From NCBI GenBank assembly GCA_965203865.1, contig OZ241916.1, forward strand, positions 1,736,001 to 1,800,000: a stretch of 64,000 nt of DNA, given 5' to 3'. A program made the position numbers and the translations under genes. The DNA is from G965200765 sp965203865 (GTDB lineage Bacteria; Pseudomonadota; Gammaproteobacteria; Arenicellales; JAJDZL01). Position 1 is the first letter of the stretch. The number at the start of each line of letters is the position of its first letter. Shown here piece after piece: positions 45,837 to 54,843 of this stretch. The notes under the pieces were generated by a model. That model made no database searches and had not been told where the DNA came from. It saw only the letters and a program-made list of their open reading frames with translations.

Positions 45837-48005
45837 ATGAAAATATTCGGAACATTTACCAAATCCAAAGGAATTGCTATTTCCCTAGCGTTAATTGTGC
45901 TTGGACTTGCACTTTTTCCAACCTTGCTTAATTTGGAGGAACCGACAGTACAAGCAGAAACGATCGAACTTCCCGAACCGGTATCTGCGGAAAATCGACA
46001 TGTTTGGTCGGCTGCTACGACTGTCAAAGTAGTCAACAAGTACCACTACAGGAATCGGCCGCTTGACAATGAATTTTCCGAGATCATTCTGAACAAGTAC
46101 CTTGAATTGCTGGATCCGCAAAAATTTTATTTTCTGCTCAGTGATGTCAAGTCTTATGAATCCTATCGCTTTTATATCGACGATTTTCTGCGAAACGGGA
46201 ATCTTGATGCTCCCTATGCGATTTTCCAGGACTTTCAGGAACGTGTTCGAGATCGAATGCAATATGCAAAGTCAATGCTCGAGTTCCCGTATGATTTTCA
46301 ATTGAAAGAAGATTTCTTACTTGATCGGGCAACCGCCAATTGGGCAGTCAATAAACTAGCATCAGACGATTTGTGGAAAAAGATTGTAAAGCATGACATG
46401 CTCAACTTGAAACTTGAAGATACTGACTCTGACTCAACCGTTGAAACTCTGAGAAATCGATACGACCGAATTTACCAATCTGTATCGCGAACCAGTTCAG
46501 ATGATGTTTTCGAAACCTTTTTGAATGCGTATCTTCGAACTATTGAGCCGCATTCAGAATACTTTTCACCCCACAATTCTGAAAACCTGAAAATCAACAT
46601 AATGCAGCAGATTGAGGGAATTGGCGCAATGCTCAGATCGGAAAACGAGCATACCGTAATCGTTTCAGTCGTCCCGGGCGGCCCGGCTGCTCGCAGCGAG
46701 AAAATTCATGAAGGCGATAAGATTGTTGGTGTTGGAAACAATGATCAAGGCGAAATTGTCGATGTTGTGGGATGGCGTGTATCCGATGTGGTAGATCGGA
46801 TTCGCGGCCCCAAGGGTACCAAGGTCTATCTCAAGATACTTCGTAAAGATGCATTGCCAGGCGAGATTCCTTTTGTTTTGGAACTCGTCAGAGACAATGT
46901 TAAACTTGAAGATCAAATTGCAAAAAAATCAACAGTGGAAATTCCGACAGACGACCAAATTCTCCGATTGGGGGTTGTGTCTCTACCCAATTTCTATTCC
47001 AATCTTGGATTGGATGGTCGCAAATCAAATGCCGAAGAAAGAAGTGCATCTTCAGATGTAAAACGAATTCTCACTGACCTAAATCAACAGAGAGTTGACG
47101 GGATCGTTATAGATCTCCGCGGAAATGGCGGCGGTGCGTTATCAGAGGCTGTAAAGCTGACCGGCATGTTCATCAAGTCGGGTCCAGTGGTTCAAATCCA
47201 AAAATCTGATCAGAATAAAGAAGTAGCCTACGATACCGATACAGAAGTCGTTTATTCCGGCCCGCTTGTTGTCCTGATTGACCGAAACAGTGCTTCAGCA
47301 TCGGAAATCTTTGCCGGTGCAATCAAAGATTATCAACGGGGGATATTGATCGGCGAAACCACCTACGGCAAAGGAGTCATCCAAACACTCTGGCCTTTGG
47401 ACCGCTGGATCAATTTCAAAAATACTGGAAATTTAAAAATCACCACCGCTCAGTACTACAGAATCAATGGAGCCAGTACGCAGCATGTCGGTGTGATTCC
47501 GCATATTGTGTACCCCACCAATAAATTCCTTGGCGATTTCGGTGAAAGATCGTTTGATAATTCCTTGCCGGCTGACTACATTGACTCGACAGAGTTCACA
47601 CCCTGGAATCGGGCAAACTATGTAACCAGCAACCTGGATTCAATACAGGAAATGAGCAAAACCAGAACAAAATTCAACCCCGTTTTCAATTATCTTGTTG
47701 AAGCCGAAGAGTTTCGCAGATCACTTGACGAAAAAGATACAGTGTCATTAAATGAGAATACCCGACGCGACGAATTGAACAAGACCAATAAAATCAGACT
47801 TTCAAAAATCAACGAACTGCGCAACGAATTGGGGCTGTTTCCGGTTGACGAATTGAACGTTGATGCGTTTCCAGAAGAATTGGCAGGTGATGCCTACTTG
47901 AACGAAGCGTTATACGTACTGGCTGATCTGGTTTCTTTGAGTTCCGGTATCGTTTACCAAGGTGCCAAATTCAACTTGAGGTCAAGAAGTTTCCACGCCA
48001 ACTGA
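45837..48005 (+). CDS. prc: Tail-specific (C-terminal processing) protease, S41 family
   Basis: 722 residues. A signal anchor (ISLALIVLGLALFPTLL) directs it to the periplasm. After an N-terminal helical domain, a PDZ domain lies at about 255-350 (GIGAMLRSENEHTVIVSVVPGGPAARS). The protease domain has catalytic Ser in DRNSASASEIFAG (about residue 485) and Lys in GETTYGKG (about 510). A C-terminal Prc extension follows. It degrades proteins with nonpolar C-termini and trims penicillin-binding protein 3 and murein hydrolases in relatives. Length is close to E. coli Prc (682). A housekeeping gene. Confidence 0.92.
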   Translation: MKIFGTFTKSKGIAISLALIVLGLALFPTLLNLEEPTVQAETIELPEPVSAENRHVWSAATTVKVVNKYHYRNRPLDNEFSEIILNKYLELLDPQKFYFLLSDVKSYESYRFYIDDFLRNGNLDAPYAIFQDFQERVRDRMQYAKSMLEFPYDFQLKEDFLLDRATANWAVNKLASDDLWKKIVKHDMLNLKLEDTDSDSTVETLRNRYDRIYQSVSRTSSDDVFETFLNAYLRTIEPHSEYFSPHNSENLKINIMQQIEGIGAMLRSENEHTVIVSVVPGGPAARSEKIHEGDKIVGVGNNDQGEIVDVVGWRVSDVVDRIRGPKGTKVYLKILRKDALPGEIPFVLELVRDNVKLEDQIAKKSTVEIPTDDQILRLGVVSLPNFYSNLGLDGRKSNAEERSASSDVKRILTDLNQQRVDGIVIDLRGNGGGALSEAVKLTGMFIKSGPVVQIQKSDQNKEVAYDTDTEVVYSGPLVVLIDRNSASASEIFAGAIKDYQRGILIGETTYGKGVIQTLWPLDRWINFKNTGNLKITTAQYYRINGASTQHVGVIPHIVYPTNKFLGDFGERSFDNSLPADYIDSTEFTPWNRANYVTSNLDSIQEMSKTRTKFNPVFNYLVEAEEFRRSLDEKDTVSLNENTRRDELNKTNKIRLSKINELRNELGLFPVDELNVDAFPEELAGDAYLNEALYVLADLVSLSSGIVYQGAKFNLRSRSFHAN

Positions 48006-48103
48006 AACCGTTTTATACAGATATTTACTGCTGTGTCATCTTTCCACGATAACCGACTAGCTGTATCCAATTTCAAAATTTCAATCCATTCAAGAGGTAA
48101 TCG

Positions 48104-49387
48104 ATGAAATACTCCCACTGGGGCACATCAATTCGTGACAAAAGCGGTATCACCACCTTAATGAGAGACCTCAGTTGCGTACATACTGATAACGAATCTC
48201 TAAGTATGCTGGGCGGTGGCGCTCCATTGCGTATTCCTGCGATTGAAGACTACTTTCGAAAGCAAATGGAGGCAATCATGGAGCAGCCGCAAGTGTTTGA
48301 AGACTTGTTCGGCAACTATGGCGAGCCCCAAGGTTTGACACGGTTCGTCGAATCGCTTGCCGCCCTTCTGAGCAACGAATTCAACTGGAATATCGAACCG
48401 GAAAACATCGCCATTACAAACGGCAGTCAAATGGCGTTTACTTTATTGTTCAGAATGCTAGCCGGCAAATTTTCCGATGGCAGTCGCAAGAAAATTCTGC
48501 TGCCGATCACACCCGAATACATCGGATACAGTGACACGGGAGAAGAGTATCCCCTGTTTCACTCCCGACTTCCCCAAATCGTTGATATTTCAGCCAACAC
48601 CTTCAAGTACCGGGTTGATTTCGACAATTTGGCAATTTCGAGCGACATAAATGCGATTTGTGTTTCCCGGCCAACCAATCCGACCGGCAATGTTCTTGGC
48701 GATAGCGAAATACACAAGTTGTCCAATATCGCCAAGCAAAACGATATTCCATTAATTATTGACAGCGCCTATGGATTGCCCTTTCCCGGCCTTGTATACA
48801 CAGACGCAAATGCGATATGGAATGAAAATATTGTTCTTGTACTGAGTTTTTCAAAACTTGGTCTTCCGGGTACCAGAACAGGTATCGTTGTTGCGAATAC
48901 AGAAATAATCGACATGCTCGCTTGCACAAATGCTGTCGCTACACTGGCATCAAGCAATTTCGGGGTTACCTTGGCCTGCAACTCTGTTGCCACAGGCGAA
49001 ATCCTTTCAATCAGTCGTGAAATTATTTTACCCCGATACAAGAAAGCCGCCTCGTTTGCAACTGAAACCGTTCATTCAAAATTGTCAGAGGTTCCCTATA
49101 AACTGCACAGTGTTGACGGAGCATTTTTTCTTTGGCTTTGGTTTCCTGATTTACCAATAACCTGCTATGAGTTGTATGAAAGACTGAAGGCCCGCAATGT
49201 AATCATCGTGCCTGGAAATTTCTTCTTTCCGGGATTGCAGGAAGAGTGGGCACATCGAAATGAATGTATTCGCATCAGTTATGCGCAACCTGAAGAGGAT
49301 TTCAGCAAGGGGGTTGAAATCATTGCTGATGAACTAAAGCGAGCTTACGCCAGCAAAACTTCGGAACTTGCGCTGGCGGAATGTTGA
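48104..49387 (+). CDS. avtA: Valine-pyruvate aminotransferase
   Basis: 427 residues, class I/II PLP aminotransferase. MLGGGAPLRIP near the start, YGEPQGLTRFVESLA, TNGSQMAFTLLFRML, RPTNPTGNV, and PLP Lys in SFSKLGLPGTRTG (about residue 250) are typical of AvtA, which makes valine or alanine from their keto acids. AAGAGG lies ahead of the ATG. Its downstream 304 bp carry only the promoter of the next gene. Confidence 0.88.
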   Translation: MKYSHWGTSIRDKSGITTLMRDLSCVHTDNESLSMLGGGAPLRIPAIEDYFRKQMEAIMEQPQVFEDLFGNYGEPQGLTRFVESLAALLSNEFNWNIEPENIAITNGSQMAFTLLFRMLAGKFSDGSRKKILLPITPEYIGYSDTGEEYPLFHSRLPQIVDISANTFKYRVDFDNLAISSDINAICVSRPTNPTGNVLGDSEIHKLSNIAKQNDIPLIIDSAYGLPFPGLVYTDANAIWNENIVLVLSFSKLGLPGTRTGIVVANTEIIDMLACTNAVATLASSNFGVTLACNSVATGEILSISREIILPRYKKAASFATETVHSKLSEVPYKLHSVDGAFFLWLWFPDLPITCYELYERLKARNVIIVPGNFFFPGLQEEWAHRNECIRISYAQPEEDFSKGVEIIADELKRAYASKTSELALAEC

Positions 49388-49620
49388 CGGTTGCTGCAAA
49401 TTGAACCGTGCAATATCATCAAGTTGACTGCCATGGTTTTTCGCGTTTGGCAGCACTTTCCATATTTACTTTAAACAATCCTGTTCAAGCCTTGAATTCT
49501 GAGAGAATGGAAGCGGTTGAACCACAACGCGTACTCATTGAAACACCTTGGAAGTTATACTTTTGAAACATCTTGATAACCACCATGCCGGCACTTGTGC
49601 ATAGGCTTGCAAATTATTAG

Positions 49621-49683
49621 TTGTTAATACAAGTAATCCTTGTTATAAAACAGTTACATTATTAAAAATTCTATCTTTAGGAG
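49621..49683 (+). promoter_or_regulatory. Promoter and ribosome site of the betaine-binding protein gene
   Basis: TTGTTA (49621-49626), a 17-bp spacer, TATAAA (49644-49649), then AGGAG at 49679-49683 before the ATG at 49692. The rest of the 304-bp gap (49388-49620) shows no gene. Confidence 0.55.
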
Positions 49684-49691
49684 TAAGAAAT

Positions 49692-50648
49692 ATGAAAATG
49701 AAAAAATCCTTTTTGGGTTTTCTGCTTGCGATGAGCATTGGAGTTTCAAATACTGCAATGGCAGCGGACATTATCATGGGAGTACCAAACTGGCCCTCGG
49801 TTAAAGCCACAGCAGACATCCTGAAAGTTATCATTGAAGAAAACATGGGATTGGAAGTCGAACTTCAAACGAGCAGCAATCCGGTTGTGTTTGAAGCAAT
49901 GGACAAAGGCAGAATGCATGTTCACCCCGAAGTTTGGCTACCGAACCAGCAAAACTTGCATGACCAATACGTTGTTGATAAAAAGACGGTATTAAAAAAC
50001 CCGTACGGTGTGCCCTCATCACCCGGTGAGATGTGTGTGACCAAAACCACCGCAGAACGTCTTGGAATCGAAAGAATCGAAGAACTTGCCGACCCTGACA
50101 TGGCGGGGAATTTCGACACAGACGGAGATGGCAAAGGCAATATCTGGATTGGTGCGCCAGGATGGGCTTCAACCAATATTGAGAAAATTCGGGCCAAAAG
50201 CTACGGCTATGATGAAACCATGAATTTGGATGTCATGGACGAGACGCTCGCGTTGGCGAATGTTGATGCCGCAGTAGCAAACAATACAAATATTGTTTTC
50301 ATGTGCTACACGCCTCATCATATGTTCACTTTATATGATTTGGTTCCGCTTGGAGAACCCGCTTACGACCCGGAAAAGTGGGTTGTTATTCAGCCCACGG
50401 ACGATCCTGACTGGCTAGAAAAGTCAAGTGCTCCAGTAGCATGGGACCAAGCCTCTCTTCATATCATGTATGCTTCCGTGCTTGTGGACGAATATCCGGA
50501 AGTCGCCAAATTTCTGTCAACTGTTCAGTTTACTGTCGACCATTTGTCAGCAATGACCTATGCAGTTGTCGTAGACCAGATAGACACTGCAAAATATGCG
50601 ATGGACTGGGTAAAAGACAACGCAAGTCTAGTCGATTCATGGCTATAG
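49692..50648 (+). CDS. Glycine-betaine/proline-type ABC transporter substrate-binding protein
   Basis: 318 residues. Signal peptide MKMKKSFLGFLLAMSIGVSNTAMA with cleavage before ADIIMG. The mature protein has the ProX/OpuAC pattern: PNWPSVKATADILKVIIEENMGLEVEL, HPEVWLPNQ, and CYTPHHMF, with several Trp able to form an aromatic cage for a quaternary amine. It is transcribed alone toward its permease and ATPase genes, which lie on the opposite strand beyond a strong bidirectional terminator. Substrate is inferred to be a betaine. Confidence 0.85.
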   Translation: MKMKKSFLGFLLAMSIGVSNTAMAADIIMGVPNWPSVKATADILKVIIEENMGLEVELQTSSNPVVFEAMDKGRMHVHPEVWLPNQQNLHDQYVVDKKTVLKNPYGVPSSPGEMCVTKTTAERLGIERIEELADPDMAGNFDTDGDGKGNIWIGAPGWASTNIEKIRAKSYGYDETMNLDVMDETLALANVDAAVANNTNIVFMCYTPHHMFTLYDLVPLGEPAYDPEKWVVIQPTDDPDWLEKSSAPVAWDQASLHIMYASVLVDEYPEVAKFLSTVQFTVDHLSAMTYAVVVDQIDTAKYAMDWVKDNASLVDSWL

Positions 50649-50683
50649 CCGTAAACCGCTGAAATTTTAAATTTTCATAAATC

Positions 50684-50717
50684 AAAAAGGGTGGTATTCG
50701 AAAATACCACCCTTTTT
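50684..50717. terminator. Bidirectional Rho-independent terminator
   Basis: A 15-bp perfect stem (AAAAAGGGTGGTATT with AATACCACCCTTTTT) around a CGAA tetraloop. Flanking A and T runs give U-tracts on both strands, ending the binding-protein transcript and the converging transporter operon. Confidence 0.95.
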
Positions 50718-50861
50718 CTTTACTGCAAGACAAAGCCAAGAGGACTTTTCAGGGCCGACGGACTATCGTGAAATTCACCGATTCATCAATCCGCTTTGAT
50801 ATTGAAATCTCAAATCAATCCACAAAGTTTAAAAATTGATTCATATAGATCAGCATTCAAC

Positions 50862-52412
50862 TTAACGATTATAACGTTGTGTTTTCTGCCGATAGTGTCC
50901 CTGAATGATTCTGTCAATGACCATTGCGCAGAAAAGTATTGCCAGCCCAGCCAGCACACCTTGTCCTTTCGCTGCATACTGCAATGCTATCAACACATCT
51001 TCCCCTAGTCCTTTGGCTCCAATCAGGGATGCGATAACCACCATGGACAAGCACATCAAAATAGTCTGATTAATCCCTGTCATAATGGACGGCAAGGCAA
51101 GCGGCAGTTCAATATCCTTAAGCAGTGTCCATTTGGTACAGCCAAAGGCCCGCGCTGCCTCTTTGGTATTTTCTGGCACTCCGCGAATGCCAAGAGCTGT
51201 AAGGCGAATCACCGGCGGCATTCCGAAAATAAGTGTTGCAAGAACACCCGGCGGCTTTCCTGTACCAAAAAAAGCAATGATTGGAATCAGGTATACGAAT
51301 GCGGGCATAGTCTGCATAAAATCCAGAACAGGCAGTGCTGCGTTGTACGCACGCTGACTTTTGCCAAACCAGATTCCTAGCGGAATTCCGAACAGCAGGC
51401 ACAAAAATGCAGCAGCTCCGAGCAATGCTACTGTAATCATACTTGTCTCCCACAGGCCAAGCAATCCAAGATACGCAAGAGAGGCAGCCGTAAATATCGC
51501 TATACGAGGTCCTGCAAGTCTCCAGGCAGTTACAACAATAACAGCCATAACTACTGGCCAAGGAGTTTCCACAAAAACCGTTTCCAGTCCGTCAAGCACT
51601 GTACGAATTGACACTACAACACTGTCGAAAGCTCCTGCTCCCCTGAAAGACAACCAGTCGAACCCTCCTTCCAGCCAATTCGAAATAGGAGAAAAATATG
51701 CTTTTTTCTCAACTGGAAAGCCCTGAGTATAGGGAGCAAGTTCTGGAGCGATTTTACCTACTGTAAATCGATAAAGAGTCAAAGGAACGATAGCCAGCCA
51801 CAAAACACAGCTGAAAAATGCTCGCCTCCAACTAAGCATCGTGGCCACTTTCTTGGGTTCTGCACGCCATGTCGTGTATTGGCGTTCATATCGCATGTTG
51901 CCGTAAAAGCCTTGGACAACACGCAAAAGAACAAAAAGCACGATTCCGACGATCAGAAACCCCAAGGAACCCGAAGAAGCTGCTGCCGCCTCTTCTGTCA
52001 ACCGGTCAACCAGTTTTTGAAGATTCTCCGCCCGGGAAAGAAAGTTTGCGGCTTCTTCGGCATTGCTTCCCAAGGCAGCTTCATACTTCTGCATGAAACC
52101 GTCAATTTTGGGTTGTATCTTTTCAATTCGCGCCAGTTGCTCTGCAGCTAGCTCACCCCACGCGCCCTTGCCAAATTGAACAAGGGCAAGGATTTCAAGA
52201 ACCGTAAACATCCAGAACATACCCCACATTCCCCGTGCAGCGCTCCAAAACGGGCCTGCAATGGCAGCCATCGTGTTCCAGGAGTAAGGAAATTTGGTCG
52301 TCGATTGGATTTTGTCAAATTCTTTCGCATAGTATTCCTGATTCGTGCCGGCAAATTCGCCAACCGAACTGGCCAGCTTGTCAGGCTCAGGTACAATTCC
52401 CAATTCTTGCAT
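50862..52412 (-). CDS. Betaine-type ABC transporter permease (ProW-like) with an extended N-terminus
   Basis: 516 residues. The C-terminal ~230 carry a binding-protein-dependent transport domain (GIPLGIWFGKSQRAYNAALPVLDFMQTMPAFVYLIPII, then the EAA loop RAFGCTKWTLLKDIELPLALPSI). The N-terminal half has extra membrane segments (GMFWMFTVLEILALVQF, LGFLIVGIVLFVLLRVVQGFYG, FFSCVLWLAIVPLTLYRF) and a helical charged stretch between them. ProW itself is about 350 residues. The start ATG shares its A with the stop of the ATPase gene (TAATG), so translation is coupled. Confidence 0.85.
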   Translation of the reverse strand: MQELGIVPEPDKLASSVGEFAGTNQEYYAKEFDKIQSTTKFPYSWNTMAAIAGPFWSAARGMWGMFWMFTVLEILALVQFGKGAWGELAAEQLARIEKIQPKIDGFMQKYEAALGSNAEEAANFLSRAENLQKLVDRLTEEAAAASSGSLGFLIVGIVLFVLLRVVQGFYGNMRYERQYTTWRAEPKKVATMLSWRRAFFSCVLWLAIVPLTLYRFTVGKIAPELAPYTQGFPVEKKAYFSPISNWLEGGFDWLSFRGAGAFDSVVVSIRTVLDGLETVFVETPWPVVMAVIVVTAWRLAGPRIAIFTAASLAYLGLLGLWETSMITVALLGAAAFLCLLFGIPLGIWFGKSQRAYNAALPVLDFMQTMPAFVYLIPIIAFFGTGKPPGVLATLIFGMPPVIRLTALGIRGVPENTKEAARAFGCTKWTLLKDIELPLALPSIMTGINQTILMCLSMVVIASLIGAKGLGEDVLIALQYAAKGQGVLAGLAILFCAMVIDRIIQGHYRQKTQRYNR

Positions 52413-53473
52413 TATTCTTTACCCCCTTTTATCCCTACGAGAAGGGTTGTTTTATTCACAACACCGACATCTTTGCTCCCATCTGTAATTACAATGGGCT
52501 GATTCGTCGTTGCAGAAACATCGATTAATCCACTTAAATCGGTTTCGTGAGATACACGAGGCGATTCAGCGAGATTTTCACCGGGTTGAAGCTGATATTC
52601 GTCGATTTTCTCCATTATGGTATGGGCGAATATCAACTTCAGCGTTGAAATACCCTCGACAAAGTCGGTAACGTACTGGTCAATCGGATTGGTCACGATT
52701 TCTTCCGGTGTGCCGATTTGCACGACAACACCGTCTTTCATAATCGCGATTCTGTTGCCAATTCGTATGGCTTCATCAAGGTCGTGCGTAATGAAAACAG
52801 TTGTCTTGTCAAGTTCCGAAGACAACTGCATAAACTGTTCTTGCAACTGTCGGCGAATCAACGGGTCAAGCGCCGAAAAAGGCTCGTCCATCAACAGTAC
52901 TTCCGGATCTGATGCCAAGGCACGCGCTAGTCCAACACGTTGCTGCATCCCGCCGGATAGTTCGCTGGGAAACCGGTCTTCGTAGCCGTCAAGATTCACC
53001 AGACTAAGGCAGCGTTGAGAAACTTCCCACCGCTTCGCACGCGGTTCGCCTTGCACTTGCAAGGGAAATGCAACATTGTCACGCACCGTACGGTGAGGAA
53101 ACAATGCCATATGCTGAAATACCATTCCAATGTGCGCTGCCCTTAGTTTCCGCAAATCCTCATCGTTGAGTGCCATCACATCGTGGCCAAGAACATTGAT
53201 TGAACCCGATGTCGGCTCGATCAGACGATTCAAATGACGCACCATGGTTGACTTGCCCGACCCGGACAAGCCCATCACACAGAATATTTCGCCCCGTTCA
53301 ACTTCAAATGAACAGTCGGCGATTCCGACAACACAACCGAATTTCTCCAGAACTTCAGGCTTCCCCAAGCCTTCTTGTTTGATTGCCTGAATTGCTGTAT
53401 CCGCACTATCACCGAATACTTTCCAGACTTCATCAAGTTTTATTACAGTTTCCGACAAGTCACTAACCCTCAA
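52412..53473 (-). CDS. Betaine-type ABC transporter ATP-binding protein (ProV-like)
   Basis: 353 residues. Walker A GLSGSGKST; Q-loop VFQHMALFPHRTV; signature LSGGMQQRVGLARAL; Walker B VLLMDEPFSALDP; His switch FITHDLDEAIRI. An N-terminal extension (VWKVFGDSADTAIQAIKQ) and a short CBS-like tail (VSATTNQPIVITDGSKDVGVVNKTTLL) match ProV/OpuAA, in which CBS domains sense ionic strength. First gene of a two-gene unit; its binding protein is encoded convergently. Confidence 0.9.
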   Translation of the reverse strand: MRVSDLSETVIKLDEVWKVFGDSADTAIQAIKQEGLGKPEVLEKFGCVVGIADCSFEVERGEIFCVMGLSGSGKSTMVRHLNRLIEPTSGSINVLGHDVMALNDEDLRKLRAAHIGMVFQHMALFPHRTVRDNVAFPLQVQGEPRAKRWEVSQRCLSLVNLDGYEDRFPSELSGGMQQRVGLARALASDPEVLLMDEPFSALDPLIRRQLQEQFMQLSSELDKTTVFITHDLDEAIRIGNRIAIMKDGVVVQIGTPEEIVTNPIDQYVTDFVEGISTLKLIFAHTIMEKIDEYQLQPGENLAESPRVSHETDLSGLIDVSATTNQPIVITDGSKDVGVVNKTTLLVGIKGGKE

Positions 53474-53619
53474 ATTTTATCGGCAGAATTTCGTTATGGT
53501 TTTCAATCTTTATACCATTTACATACAAACTTCAACAAATTATTTGAATTTGCATATTGGAAACCGGGTTTCAAGGCAGCAGATCCTGGATTGCAGTAAT
53601 AGCCAATAATACATACAGC

Positions 53620-54843
53620 TTATTCATGCAGCGAGTAGCCCATTGTGTAGGTTGCAACGATCTTCTCCAGGCAATCTTGTTTTGAAAGATGATTCGTAAA
53701 CCGTTCGGGATATACTGCCGGCAGGTCGTAAAAAGGAGCATTGTTAACGATCCAATGAGCAAGAAACTCTCCTGACCCGCCGCCGGTTCCTACACCGATG
53801 CAAAATCCTGTCGCTAGCCAGAGTCCTGAAAAGCCATGCACAGGTCCAAGAAGTGGAAATCCATCCGGGGTGTAACAGATCGGGCCATTATTCACTACCT
53901 TGATTCCAGCCTCTCCGAAAACGGGAAATCGATCAATCAACTTCAATAAATGCGGCTCCAGTCTTTCTGTGTCCGGGACCAGTAATTCTTCCGTAAAATC
54001 TTCCGGAATACCATCAACCGCCCAAGGTTTCGGACTGGATTCATAAATTCCAACCAGTAATCCAGAATTCTCCTGTCTTATATTTGCGGGCACATAAGGA
54101 TCCCTGACGGTTGGAACTTCAAAGTCAAGAACTTTCAATTCAGGAATTTCGCCGGTAACAATTTCGTGATGTTCCATTGCATACACAGGAATATTCAATC
54201 CAAGACTATCCAGCAATTCTCGCGCCCAAAAACTGGTCGCAACCACTACGTGCTCAGCATGAATTTTCTCCGATTCTGTATGTATGTACCACTTGCCGTT
54301 ACCGAGCTTCTCCAGACATTGCACCGGGCAGCCGATTTGAATTTTTGCGCCAAGCTGTCTTGCAGACTTGGCCAATGCATGCGTGGTACCTGAAGAATCC
54401 ACATGGCCGTCATTCGGTGTATACGCTGCGCCCAGTACACCGTCTGTGTTCAATAACGGATGAATATCTGAAATTTCATCATTCGAAATGACCCTGTACT
54501 CCACCCCAAGCTGTTCATATAACGGCTCAAGTTGTCTGTAGTACTCCAATTCCGAACGAACAGTTGCAAGCCTTATACTTCCGGCATCATGAAAACCAAT
54601 ATTTTGCCCGGATTCACTTTGTGCTTTCAAATAAGTCTCAATAGAATTCACATACAGGCGGGTAATACTGGGAAAGTGGCCGAAATGTGTTACATTTCCC
54701 GCCGCATGCCATGTAGAACCGGATGTGAGGTTGCGCTTTTCGACGAGCAGAATATCGGTCCATCCCAGTTTTGCCAGCCCATACAAGACACTGCAACCGA
54801 CGATGCCGCCACCGATTACAACAACTCTTGCTTGTTCAGTCAT
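53620..54843 (-). CDS. FAD-dependent oxidase of the dimethylglycine/sarcosine dehydrogenase family
   Basis: 407 residues. VVVIGGGIVGCSVLYGLAKLG is the FAD dinucleotide motif, LLVEKRNLTSGSTWHAAGNVTHF the family signature, where the His is often the flavin attachment site. It has only the FAD half; the folate-binding GCV_T half of dimethylglycine dehydrogenase is missing. It starts at the TAATG junction with the MttB-type gene, so the two proteins are coupled. A role in oxidative N-demethylation of a betaine or methylated amine is inferred. Confidence 0.8.
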   Translation of the reverse strand: MTEQARVVVIGGGIVGCSVLYGLAKLGWTDILLVEKRNLTSGSTWHAAGNVTHFGHFPSITRLYVNSIETYLKAQSESGQNIGFHDAGSIRLATVRSELEYYRQLEPLYEQLGVEYRVISNDEISDIHPLLNTDGVLGAAYTPNDGHVDSSGTTHALAKSARQLGAKIQIGCPVQCLEKLGNGKWYIHTESEKIHAEHVVVATSFWARELLDSLGLNIPVYAMEHHEIVTGEIPELKVLDFEVPTVRDPYVPANIRQENSGLLVGIYESSPKPWAVDGIPEDFTEELLVPDTERLEPHLLKLIDRFPVFGEAGIKVVNNGPICYTPDGFPLLGPVHGFSGLWLATGFCIGVGTGGGSGEFLAHWIVNNAPFYDLPAVYPERFTNHLSKQDCLEKIVATYTMGYSLHE

